64,000 bases of DNA from CAZAYY01 sp964489525 (GTDB taxonomy: Bacteria > Chloroflexota > Anaerolineae > Anaerolineales > JABWBV01): NCBI GenBank assembly GCA_964489525.1, contig CAZAYY010000004.1, forward strand, positions 192,049 through 256,048. Reading direction: 5' to 3'. Under the pieces are notes generated by a model. The model was not told the DNA's origin. It worked only from the letters and a program-made list of their open reading frames with translations, and made no database searches. The stretch's first letter is position 1; each line of letters opens with the position of its first letter. The position numbers were made by a program, and so were the translations under genes. Below, piece after piece: positions 34,848-46,300 of this stretch.

Positions 34848-36875
34848 ATGGCACCCCTGATCCAACTCAAGGGAGTATCTCGAGCGTACCAACTTGGGGG
34901 AAATGCCGTCAGTGCACTGACTCATGTAGATTTGGAAATTAACCAGGGCGACTTCATCGCCCTGGTTGGTCCTTCGGGCTCGGGCAAATCCACACTGCTC
35001 AATCTTCTGGGTGGGCTGGACCGGCCAACTTCCGGGGAGATCTTCATCGATGGGATTGGGCTGCATGATGCTGGTGAAGAAGACCTTACTGCACACCGCC
35101 GGTACAATGTCGGATTTATATTCCAAACTTTTAACCTGATTTCTACCCTGACTGCTTTGGAAAATGTCAGTCTACCCCTGATGTTGGGGGGCGTAAGTGG
35201 TAGCGAGCGCGAGGCTCGAGCAAAAGAACTGCTCGCACGGGTTGGACTGGCTGACCGTTTGGATCACCGTCCAGCGGAGTTGTCTGGCGGGGAACAGCAG
35301 CGCACGGCGATCGCCCGGGCACTGGTTAACCATCCCCGCCTGATTCTGGCAGACGAGCCGACGGGCAACCTGGACTCCTCCACTGGAGCAGAAGTCATGA
35401 AACTGCTCCGAGAACTCAATTTTGAGCGCGGTGTGACCCTGATCATTGTTACCCACGATGCAGAGATAGCCGCTTTTGCGGATCGGGTTGTGCACCTGAA
35501 GGATGGTGCGATCACCGAGATTGAAACCTTGGACCAAACCCAAACCTCCCGCCCAGTACCGCAACCTGCCCAAACCGGGACACGGGGCAAAGACCGGATG
35601 AAATTTAGCGACCTGGTGCGCTCTGCTTTTCTTAATCTCCGGCGGCAAGCTTTCCGCAATCTATTGACCGCTGCCGGGGTATTGATTGGTATCGTCACCC
35701 TGGTGGCGATGGTTTCATTTGGGGTTGGGGTTCAAAATGAAGTGAACCTGGGCTTTCAAGCCTTGGGCCTGGAAAATGTCTTTGTTTTCCCTACCTTTCC
35801 CGAACAAGATGCTTTTGATCCTTTTGGGATCCCTAAACCACTCCAGCCTCTCACACCGGATTTTGTGAACACTTTCAGGGCAATGCCTGAGGTGCAATCT
35901 GTAACCCCGGTTTTGGACCTGCCTCCCAGTCTGGAAATCAGCCTTACGTATGGCGAGATTACACGGCCTGTACTACTTTCGCGCGGGTTGGGAAGCAATC
36001 AATTTGGCCCTCCCAGCGTGATGATGGAGAACGACATCCTTGCTGGTTCGCCGCTGGCCGAGGGGGATTCCCAGGGGATTGTGATTATTGATGGGCTGGC
36101 GGATTTGTTGATAGAAGGAAGCGGCCTGTATTACCCGGATTTGATCGGGCAGACAGCCACCCTGACCGTGCGACTGCCGCGCGGGGAAACGAACGAATTC
36201 CGCAGCACCATTGTGGGCGTGCGCAAGAGTTTTGGCGAGCGGACCATTGACTTGGGCCTGGAAGAGCGTGCAGCGATCAAGGCTTGGTGGTTTGGCCGCC
36301 CCGATACACTCACAAGCGATGGATACGATGCCTTGATTGTTAAGGCTATTGATGAAAAACAGGTCGTCAACATTGTGCAAATGGCTGAAGGATTGGCCTT
36401 CCAGGCCCAATCGCTGGGTGCGATTTTGGAACTGGCCAACCGGGTGCTGGCGATTTTGCAAGCCCTTTTAGGCTCGGTGGGCAGCCTGGCTTTGTTGGTT
36501 GCCACCCTGGGGGTTGCCAATACGATGATGATGGCCATCTATGAACGCACACGCGAGATAGGCATTCTCAAGGCTCTGGGGGCTCGAAACCGTGAAGTCC
36601 AGCGGATGTTCACGGCGGATGCCATCCTGATCGGGTTGATTGGTGGTGTTGTGGGGGTGATTGTAGGCACTGCTCTGGGAAGGCTGGTGGATTGGGTTGC
36701 CCACCAATACATGAACGCCGAAGGAATCACCGGAGTGGGGCAGTTATCCATCGTCCCGCCCTGGCTGGCCATTGGCGCATTGGTGTTTGCCGGGTTAGTG
36801 GGTGTATTGGGCGGCCTGTACCCCGCTGCCCGCGCAGCCCGCCTCGACCCGGTGGCTGCCCTGCGTCATGATTGA
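34848..36875 (+). CDS. MacB-type ABC transporter, fused ATPase and permease
   Basis: The 675-residue fusion has an ATPase at residues 1-225, with Walker A GPSGSGKST (about 40-48), the signature LSGGEQQR (about 145), Walker B LILADEP (about 165) and the switch histidine in IIVTHDAE. A short linker (about 225-260) follows. The permease has its first membrane helix at about 266-300 (RNLLTAAGVLIGIVTLVAM), a MacB-type extracytoplasmic domain (about 300-530) and three C-terminal helices (about 538-560, 588-612, 640-661). MacB-like transporters do not move substrates through the membrane; they transmit force to proteins or lipids outside. In a monoderm such fused types are often peptide- or lipoprotein-related. 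The ATG follows the LolA-like stop with no gap. Confidence 0.9.
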   Translation: MAPLIQLKGVSRAYQLGGNAVSALTHVDLEINQGDFIALVGPSGSGKSTLLNLLGGLDRPTSGEIFIDGIGLHDAGEEDLTAHRRYNVGFIFQTFNLISTLTALENVSLPLMLGGVSGSEREARAKELLARVGLADRLDHRPAELSGGEQQRTAIARALVNHPRLILADEPTGNLDSSTGAEVMKLLRELNFERGVTLIIVTHDAEIAAFADRVVHLKDGAITEIETLDQTQTSRPVPQPAQTGTRGKDRMKFSDLVRSAFLNLRRQAFRNLLTAAGVLIGIVTLVAMVSFGVGVQNEVNLGFQALGLENVFVFPTFPEQDAFDPFGIPKPLQPLTPDFVNTFRAMPEVQSVTPVLDLPPSLEISLTYGEITRPVLLSRGLGSNQFGPPSVMMENDILAGSPLAEGDSQGIVIIDGLADLLIEGSGLYYPDLIGQTATLTVRLPRGETNEFRSTIVGVRKSFGERTIDLGLEERAAIKAWWFGRPDTLTSDGYDALIVKAIDEKQVVNIVQMAEGLAFQAQSLGAILELANRVLAILQALLGSVGSLALLVATLGVANTMMMAIYERTREIGILKALGARNREVQRMFTADAILIGLIGGVVGVIVGTALGRLVDWVAHQYMNAEGITGVGQLSIVPPWLAIGALVFAGLVGVLGGLYPAARAARLDPVAALRHD

Positions 36876-37229
36876 TTTCTTTGAGATCATTGTTTAATCT
36901 TGTGAATTTGACGGTATTCCAGGCGGCAGCCAGTTGATACAATAGGATAGAGATGCACGATAGGAATAATCGGAATGCTTTACATTGTGCAGCGCTTAGC
37001 AAGAACCTTTTAAAAGAAGTGGGCGAATGGATCTCGCTAAAAGTTTAGGTAAAACAATAGCCCGCATAACGCGACACCGTGGCAGTACTCTACCTTCATC
37101 AAATCCAAGTTGAACTAAGCCTACTTAGGAAATGTTCCTCCTTAAAAGGCACCCCTTTTCTAAGAAACACGCTTTGGAACGGGTATTAATCAATTGTACA
37201 ACACAAAAGCTAAAGTTGGAATGCCGCCA

Positions 37230-37258
37230 TTGACAAATATCGGGAATAAGGTTATTGT
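37230..37258 (+). promoter_or_regulatory. Candidate sigma-70 promoter for giant protein 2
   Basis: A perfect TTGACA (37230-37235), a 17-bp spacer and TATTGT (37253-37258) give a good housekeeping promoter. The predicted transcript start near 37265 leaves a leader of about 76 nt before the GTG at 37341. Confidence 0.6.
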
Positions 37259-37309
37259 TATAAAGAATTCACCCTTCATGTCATAAGCTCGTATATATGG
37301 CAATAACTC

Positions 37310-37328
37310 CCCGCAATAGATTTGCGGG
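37310..37328 (+). promoter_or_regulatory. Leader hairpin next to the ribosome-binding site of giant protein 2
   Basis: CCCGCAA and TTGCGGG form a perfect 7-bp stem with the loop TAGAT. It is followed after three bases by AGAGGA, the ribosome-binding site of the GTG start. Its position could influence access of ribosomes. Confidence 0.45.
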
Positions 37329-37340
37329 AAAAGAGGATAT

Positions 37341-40300
37341 GTGCATATTTCCCAGGCCAACCAGTGTCGGCGTATTTGGTATTTAATTTCAATTGTTTTT
37401 TTGGCATCCTTAATATGCTTTGGACTCTTCAGGTACCTTGATGTGCCGCTGAGTGCCGCTGGACAATCCCAAAACGACGCAGTCGTCAACACTGAACAAA
37501 ATGCGCTTTTCAGCGATTCGGAACGCAAGGAAGCCCAGGCCGAGGTGGAAGACGCCTGGCAGTTGGTCACAGATTTAGGCAGCTATCAGTATTCAACCGA
37601 CATTATCCAGCAAACCATCCCCCTGGCTTTGGTAACCAATGTCGGTCGCACCAGCAAGAATGAAGCTTTCCACATTGAAGGCAGTACAAATCTGCCTGAT
37701 AAAACCATGAATATGGTTGTTTGGGCGGAGGGTGGCAGCCTATTGGATCGTGACAACAGCTACGAAGTTAAAGTAGAAAACAACCAGACTTTTTCCCGGC
37801 AAGGCGAAGGCGATTGGCAGTTAATGGATAGCTTCGTTGAAATGGCAGCCCCTCAAGGGGATTTTTTAGGTTTCCTATCTGTTGCAGAAAATGTCCAGTT
37901 TAGTGAATCACGGGTCATAAATGGGAATGAAATTAAGGCTTATGCATTTGAAATCAATGCCCCCAGGTTTGCTGTTCAGCTGCGCGAACAGATCGAAAAG
38001 AGTCTCGGGCAGCGCGGCGAACTGCCCGCCGGGTTCAATCTCTCAACCCCGGAAATTTATGTCAATATGCAGGCGAACGGCAAGCTTTGGATTGATGCAG
38101 ATGGGCTTCCTGTTCGCCAGGTGATCCACCTGGTATTCCCCCCGGGATCCGAAACCCGGGTAGAAACCACCATTGATACGACTTTCAAAGGCTTTGATCG
38201 TGAACAAATCACGGTCGTCAAGTCCGCTTCACCCATGACCCGATTGATGGGGGGATTCACAGCAGGATTACAAGCATCCCTACCCGTTGTCATCCTTCTG
38301 CTGGTTTCAGGCGGGTTAGTATTCTTTATCCTTAACCATCCATTGGGGAAAAGATTGACCGCACCCCTGACGATTTTATTTATCGTTGTGCTGGTGATAT
38401 CCCCTCTCCTTGAAAGTGCCCAGGCAGCCGCTTTTTATAAAAAACAAACCTTCCGCCAAACACAGTCAGTGCAGGCTGATTTAGAAAAAACCGCTATCCT
38501 TGACAGCAACCCCCAGGTTTTACCTGGATACCAGGCGGCAATCTATACCTCAGCCCCGCGAGGTGTAGGCACACTCCTGGGTATCGACCCTTCGGTGGAT
38601 ACAGACGGCGATGGGTTGACCGATGCCAAAGAAGCCTTGTTGGGAACAGACCCTAACAACCCCGACACAGATGGTGACCTGGTATCGGATGGCGATGAAG
38701 CGAATGGGTTTACATACAACGGGCAGCTGTGGGTGACGGACCCCAATCATGTAGACACCAACAGAGATGGGCTTGTTGATGGCGTGGAATGGAACAATGC
38801 CGATCTTTTTCACCCTACCTGGGACCTGGATGGGGACGGCGTGCCGGACCTGTTTGACCTGGATAATGATGGCGATGGTGTGCCAGACAGCCTGGACCTT
38901 TCTCCAGCCACCCACAGCAACCTGGACAGCAGTTTTGGGGCAGGCAACACGTTCAGCCTGATCCTCAACGGCCTCACCAAAGATACCCGTACTTTTGTCG
39001 AATTTCAACTTCGCCCAACCAACCCGGATCATCTCTGGTATGCACTGAGTATTTTGGACTGGCCTGCCGACGCTGTAGGGCAGTACCAGGATCGGGATAA
39101 CGCCTCTCTTTACGATGCAGGCTGCATTCAATATGGCACAAATTGCGAGGTTTCAGCGGATGAGGGCGATATGCGGATGATCCCAATGTTGGAGATCAAA
39201 ATCCCCAGCGCATCGCCCAATTTGCCGCTGACAGCCCCGATACTGACCTTCGATATTGCACCTCTGCCAGACAAAGCCACCAGTATTGAGGGGGCGATCA
39301 CTTTAGAACAAAAACCCTGGGGAGTTGGGAGCCTCGTTTTTCAAACCATTTCCGTAAATTCGGGTTATGAGACATGGAAATATTGGAGAAGTGACCGGTA
39401 CTGCGGTGAGGCGCTTCCGAGTGGAACAGGCGCCACCATTCCTACAGGAGAAAAATCCACCGGCATAAGCGCACTCCCGGTAGCGCTAAAATATTACAAG
39501 AGTTATTATTTCGGACCCAGTGTAAATGACCTTCGGGCATGCGCAAACGTTCCTGTAGCGACATTTGTTGGTAATAAGATGGTGGATGCGGATTACTTGG
39601 AGCATTTCGGGATTTCCGTTCGAGAAATGGATGAAGCCGGCAGCGGAAAAATCATCTACCTGCCCTTAAACCTTGTCACTGACCCGGAAACCGGCGCCCA
39701 GGTTGCGTTCCAGGGTGAGATGATGTACCTGCCGTCGGGGATCTGGAATGCGGCCCACCAGGTGAACCTGGTCTGGACTGTACAAATGCTCAATGATACT
39801 GCAACCGAGTTCAATATTTCCCAAATCATCCAGACCTATTCAGATGATTGGGTGCTTACTGGTCTAAATGTACGCGAGGACCACGGTGTTAAGACTGCTG
39901 TGGTGTATGAAGACCCGGCGGTGGATGCCAATCTTCAGGATGATCTGCCCTTGTTATCCCTGGCGCAGGGGCTTGGCGGCACTTTTCTGGCGGGCAGGGC
40001 GTGTTATGCTTTTACCGGGGATGGTGAATGTATTCCCTCTCCAGAAAGGGACACCGGGGTCGACCAGATTTATACCCGGTTCAACCATGCGACCAATGAT
40101 GATGGGGATGTTCTGAGCCGGTGGGGAATTAGCGATACCTTAACCGTTGTCCCCAAAGCGTACACTGGTTTTTATGAAATGCTGGTGGACCTGGCTGGGG
40201 CGACAACCACAGAATTGCTTTCTTCTGTTTTTGATCCTCACTGGTCCTCAGCAACCCCAATCAGTCCTACCTTGCTGTTTGCAACCGAAACGAACCTGCG

Positions 40301-43300
40301 CAGCCAAAACCTGGATTTCCCAGCCAGCACAGGCTCTCCGTGGTCCGGAGGAGAGCTGACACTTTCCCTGGCGGGTGCGCCCCTGATCACCCAGGCCCAT
40401 CTAAGAATCGCCCCTTACAAATATTTTGCGGGAGAATGGCGCACCTTTCCAATTGGTGATTATCTAACCGAACTGGGAAACCGCTATGCGGGTGAATTTG
40501 ATGGTGATGCAGATACCCAGTTAGGCAAAATGTATGTTTTTCAAATCTATTATATGGCTTTATATTCAGGGCTTTCATCAATTGTGGAAGAAAGCGGTGT
40601 GCCTGACCAGAACTTTGACACGATGATCGTCGATAAAATTTCGGATCCAACCCAAGCTCGCAACGCAGCAAAATTTGTTGTAAACGTGGTTTTCAGTGTT
40701 TGGATCGATAACACAACCGTATGGAAATCCGTTAAGGCTACTTTTACGAATTTAAAATATTCGGCAAGTCAAATCAAGCTGCCAAAACTCAGTGTCAAAA
40801 ACGGCGTAATTGCTGCGGCAGTAGTGGCCGGAATTGTTACGGCGAGTGTTCTCACGTTTGTTGATTTCGGGGGAGATGGGGAAGGTGGAACCATTCCAAT
40901 CGCAGCCACCGCAACCGTGTTGGGTGGGGTACTGACGGGATATGGATTATATAGCGCCGGGTTGCAACTGGCCCAAGAGGTTAAAACCATCAAAAATCTT
41001 TCAAAACTGACCGGCGCCTCGAAGCTCAGTCTTATCAAAGGCACTGCCAAGATGGCAAAGGGTGCGGCGGTGGTCGGCCTGGTGGTTGAAGTGGGGGTTG
41101 CCTGGACGGTCTTTATCTTCGAAGTGGCAAATGGTAGCGACCCAAACAAAGCCGCCGCGGCGGCGGGGGGCGCGACCACTGTGGCGGTTATTTACGCGCT
41201 CATTGCCTTAATTCCCTTTGTGGGAGAGATCATTGTGGGGTTATTGATCCTGACCGATCTGATCGTGCTTGGCCTTTGCCAATTGGGCGTTGAGGGCGCG
41301 TGTAAGTTTGGGGGAATTGCCCAAACGCTTGCAACCTTTTTTGCTGAAGGTTATTATTCGGAAGACCTGAACAATGTTTTTGATTATGAGCGGGATGATC
41401 TCGTTAGGCTAACCAACCTGAATATTAAACCAGTTGGCCCCATCCAATCATTTACTGCTGGGGTAAAAGTTCAATTCTCATTGGATGCGGAGTTTTACTT
41501 TGGTTTTAAAGGGCCCATCTATGAAAAAGGCGTCCCTTATTATCCGACATCGGCATCATACGAACTGGATGTGCGCGCAGCGCTTGAGGCGGTACCCGTA
41601 GGCAGTGATGACATCAGCAAAGTGCAATTCGTAGCCACTCACTCCCCGGTGCCGATTTGGAAATATGGTGAAGCGGCGCGCACGAAAGACCCCGCATATA
41701 GTTTTTACAGCTTACACCGGCTTAACTTAACCAACAGCGCCTACCTGATGAACTATACAACAGACCCACTGCCCGTCGGGATAAATACCTATGTGCCGCT
41801 GTATTTCAATCTCTATCTACCCGTAAGGGCTGTCAAGTGCTGGTCCAAGGTGGGCGGCATCAGCACCGGGTGTGAAAGCGCGAATACTTCCAATATGATC
41901 TCCAACCCGGTCGGCAACGATGGCGGATTTTATTTTGATATCCTCCCAGCCACGATAGAGGGTCTGGCCTCCTGGGATCAACTGCAGTCCAGGGATCGAG
42001 ATGGGGATCGATTAGCTGCCAGCGATTTTTACTTATGCAGCACCTTCTCACAACTGTGCGGCAATGATCCAGATGATACAAAATGGGATACCGATGGGGA
42101 CGGGATTTCTGACAGAGTGGAGTTGGAACAGCGCAGCGCAGGAATTTTGTTCGATTTGACCAAACGCGATACCGACGGTGATGAGGTGTGTGACGCGGAT
42201 GAACTGCGGTTGGGGACAAACCCGAACAGTGCCGACACAGATGGCGACAGTCTCCCGGACGGTGTTGAGGTTTTCCACCAGGTTTGCGGTACAGCCACCT
42301 GGTCGGGCGGGTGGCGCTATTACACCGATGAATCCACCTGGTTTTGGGTGACTTCCAATCCGCGGCTCCCCGACACCGATGGGGATGGGTTGAGCGACGC
42401 ACTGGAAAAAAACCTGCACGAAGCCGATAAAGTGGGCTTCCCATATAACCCACAGGTGTACAACCAGAGTCCATTGGGAATTACCCAGACTACCGATGAT
42501 GATGATAACCACATTGCAGCCGGTGAAATGCTTGGTTTTTATACAACTTTAAATAACAATATGGTCAATGGCTACTATGCCGATGGCATCCTTGATACGA
42601 TCTTTCCTCTGGAACTGGGTGGACAGACGAAAAACGCAAGATTCAGCATGGTGAAAAACAATTCACTCTCTTTTTATTACCCTGTTGCGGCGTACATTGG
42701 GCCAACAAAGATTGTATCTGTGGACCAGGCCATTACTGCCCAGGTAAAGCAAACTTCCGGGGTGGCCGTTCCGGGCACACTAAGCAGCGTGAGTTTTGAC
42801 AATCCGCAGCTGCTCATCACGATTGATAACGATAAACCCAGTACGGAGGTGACCTCCGGGGAGTATGTGCAGGCGGGTGGCTATCGCGTGATTGCCGGGG
42901 CGGCAACCGATCCATCTTCGAGCATTGCGCATGTCATGCTGAGCGAAGATGGCGGAACTACTTGGTTGGATACAGGCGAAATCGTTGGCTACAACCGGAT
43001 TAATAACAAAGAGGTCTGGGGGTACACCCTTAATATCCCGAACGTTGAAACAACGAAGGTGATTCAAACCCGGGCGACCGATGCCGTTGGTAATGTTGAG
43101 GATCCAGTCAAAACCACGACACTGAAAATCGATGGAACCCCACCCAATGTGACGACCAGCCAAACCGGGAATCCTACGATCGGGACGCTTCCGGGAACCG
43201 TTCGCTTTGCCATCCCCCTGACAGGCAGCGTCGCTGACCCTGATTCTGGGGCGAACCCTGGTAGCGGCATTGCGTCCGTGGAAATCATGGTGGAGCCGCT

Positions 43301-46300
43301 CAATTACAACTGGCAGCCTGCGAATCTTACCCTGGGGCCTGATGGGCGCAGTGGAACCTGGTATATCCAATACAATCTTGCTGGTTTAAATTCCCTGGGA
43401 AACATGGTTGCGGACCCCAGCGGGCAGTATACCGTGACGGTGCGGGCAACCGACAACGTAAATAACGTCATCTCCGACACCAACTACCTGGTGTACCAGG
43501 TGAAGGTGGATGGAACCCCGCCGGTGGTCACGATGGATGATCCATACGGGGGACCGATGGTGATTACCTCAACAACGACCTGGGCAGGCGAGGCCCAGGT
43601 GATTACCCGGTCGCTCACCTTGCAGGGAACGGTCACCGATCCAAACGCGGGGGCTTCTGGGATTCAGAAGGTGGAAATTTCGTTCACACCAGCCGAACTG
43701 GCCGACAGCCTGGATGATCCGGTTGTACTAATGTATTTGAATGACCCGCTAAACGCAACCGATTTTGCTAACAACGGTCCTGGGCCTGATGCAACCTGCA
43801 CGATTCCCCACTGCCCAACTGCAACGGTCCCAGGGATTTATGGCACTGCCGTTAATTTTGATGGCACCAATGATTACCTGGCATTGACCCAGGATGTCTC
43901 TGAAACGGGGTATACCGCTGCAATCTGGTTCAAAACATCCTGCTCGGACTGCGGCATTTTATCGATTGTTCAAGGCAGCCTGGGGAGCACCTTGCATGAC
44001 CGGGATATCTATCTAAACAACGGCAACGTGTGTTCTACGGTGCTGACGAACACCAGCCCCAAAACCTGGAATACCATCTGCACCGCAACAGGAAATTTTG
44101 GGAATACCAGTTGGCACCAGGCCGTTCAGGTCATCGGTCCCGAAGGTCATAAGTTGTATTTGGATGGTGTGCTGCAAGCGGAAAGCCCGGCGGTGCATGA
44201 TTCGAAATTCACAGCCCAGACTGGCCTGGTGTTGGGATTTGCCCCGATCACCACACCCGCAATCGCGAAATACTTCAACGGCAGCCTGGATGAATTTGCA
44301 ATCTACGACACGGCCTTTTCCGAGAACGAGGTTGCATCCCTGTACAGCCGCTGGCAGCCGGTTTACCTGGCCGCCTCAGGCGCAGGCGTTACCACGACTA
44401 CCTGGACGTATGATGTGCCTTTTGGATTGGAGGGCTTTTACCAGATTGACCTGCGCACTGAAGATGTGAAGGGGAACCGCAATGATGCGCAGCGGACAAA
44501 GTGGACGCAGTGGCAGGGCGTGATTGACACGCTTCCCCCCCGGATTACCTATACCCGCAACCGGTATGGATACGGCGAAGCATCCTATTTTACCTATGCT
44601 GTTACGGCCATCGATGATTTCTTGTCTGAAGATAACGTAATTATCCCCTTCAACCTGGCGTCTCAAACAACGATATACCGGGATTATTTCCTTTCCGGAG
44701 ACGAGAAAACGTACTACGATGCCCTGGCTGTGAATTGCAGCGTTGAACCAGGTGACCGCACATTTGATGCTTCTGCCTGGTGGGTAAAATTTGGCGGCGG
44801 CGCCCAACGCCTGGCTGGCTTCAACACCAACTGTGATGTGCCTTATCACCTCTCCCTCTTTTACAGCTCCGGCGTTAATCGATTAAACCGGCTGGAAGCG
44901 ATTGAACAGCAGTTGGTGCAGGTTTGTGATGTTTTTGGCAACTGTGCTGCCACGGGACAGTCACAATATATGATTTACAGCGCGGAGTTTGATGGCAGCT
45001 ATTCATCCAGCCTGTCCAACGGCAGGATTGAACGCGGCCCATCGAACCAGTGGATCTGGCCGAACGAAGTCGTCCTCTCTACTGCGCCGGCGATTCCCGA
45101 TACGATCCGGCTGGACCTGGATGCAGGAAAAATGTATTGGACCCAATATGATCCCGGTGTGGCGAACAGCGGGGCAATCCTCCGGGCCAATTTGGATGGG
45201 TCTAACCCGGAAACCCTGCTGAGCGGGCGCAAGAACCCGGCGCCGCATGCGCATATGGGTCTTGCGCTCGATACACTGGAAAACAGAATGTACTGGACGG
45301 AAGGCAAAACCGTCTACAGTGCAAACCTGGACGGGTCGAATGTCTCTACTGTCTTCAGCTTCTCATTTGGTTATGATGATTCATCCCACATTGAATATGA
45401 CCAGGCTCGAGGAAAACTCATCTGGTTGGTTGGGGAAACCTATCCAGCGAATAAGTATATTGGCTATTCTTTTTACAGGTCATCGGCAATTTATGAGGTC
45501 AACCTGAACGGCAGCGGTCTGGTCGAGCTGTTCACCATGGATTATTCCGATTTCTATACAACGTATCCGTTACCCCTGAACAGCCCGCTTTATCTCGATA
45601 AAGCGACGGGTGATGTCTACTTTAATTACAGATACTCCGTGCTTACCCGGGGGACGATCTCTGGCGGTGTACTGACCCCACATGATGTCCCATCTGAATC
45701 GATATTTATCAATTGGCGAAACCATGTGAGCAACATCACTTCGCTTTTCAAAGATCCTCTCACGAACGAGATCTATGAATTTATCCATACCAACAGCGTG
45801 GATGGCGGGTTGGTCGAAACGATCAACTACAGAGATGCTGACCTCGTCCTGACTGCATCGGATTTGGCCCAACAGGCGGCCCCGGGGCTGACGATGCCCT
45901 ACGGCATCCAGGTAAGAAACGCCGGCGTCATCATCAACAATAATGTTGAGGTCCAGGCCCAACTGCCGGCACAGACAACCCTTCTTGCCACCTATCCCAG
46001 CACCATCCCCTGCGTGGAAAACAACCACCTGGTCACCTGTCAGCTTGGCCAGATGGCAAGCAACGAGGTTAAAAAACTGACCTTCCATGTCCAGATTCCA
46101 TTCACCGCAACCGGTTCGTTAGCAGCTTCTTTTTCGGTGCTGGGCCAGGCGGAAGATTTAGACCGGGCCAACAATGCGGCATCGACAAGCACGCTGGTTG
46201 TCGCCCCACCAGCTGATCCTGGAAAGGATTATGCGCCCTACGTGGCGATGACCTGGGATTCCTGGTACGGTGGGACAAAAATCTCTTCCGTCCGGGCTGA

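Larger units (their letters stand above)
36876..37340. other. 465-nt intergenic region upstream of giant protein 2
   Basis: It contains no supported gene. An extended -10 TGATACAAT lies at 36935-36943, a better promoter at 37230-37258, and a hairpin at 37310-37328 (both listed separately). A 31-codon open frame begins at 36953 after GGATAGAG but has no supporting features. Confidence 0.5.

Noticed and set aside
36953..37048. 31-codon frame after GGATAGAG, possibly leaderless relative to the -10 at 36938
   Set aside because: No recognisable product and no terminator; the coincidence of the -10 with the ATG alone is too weak.
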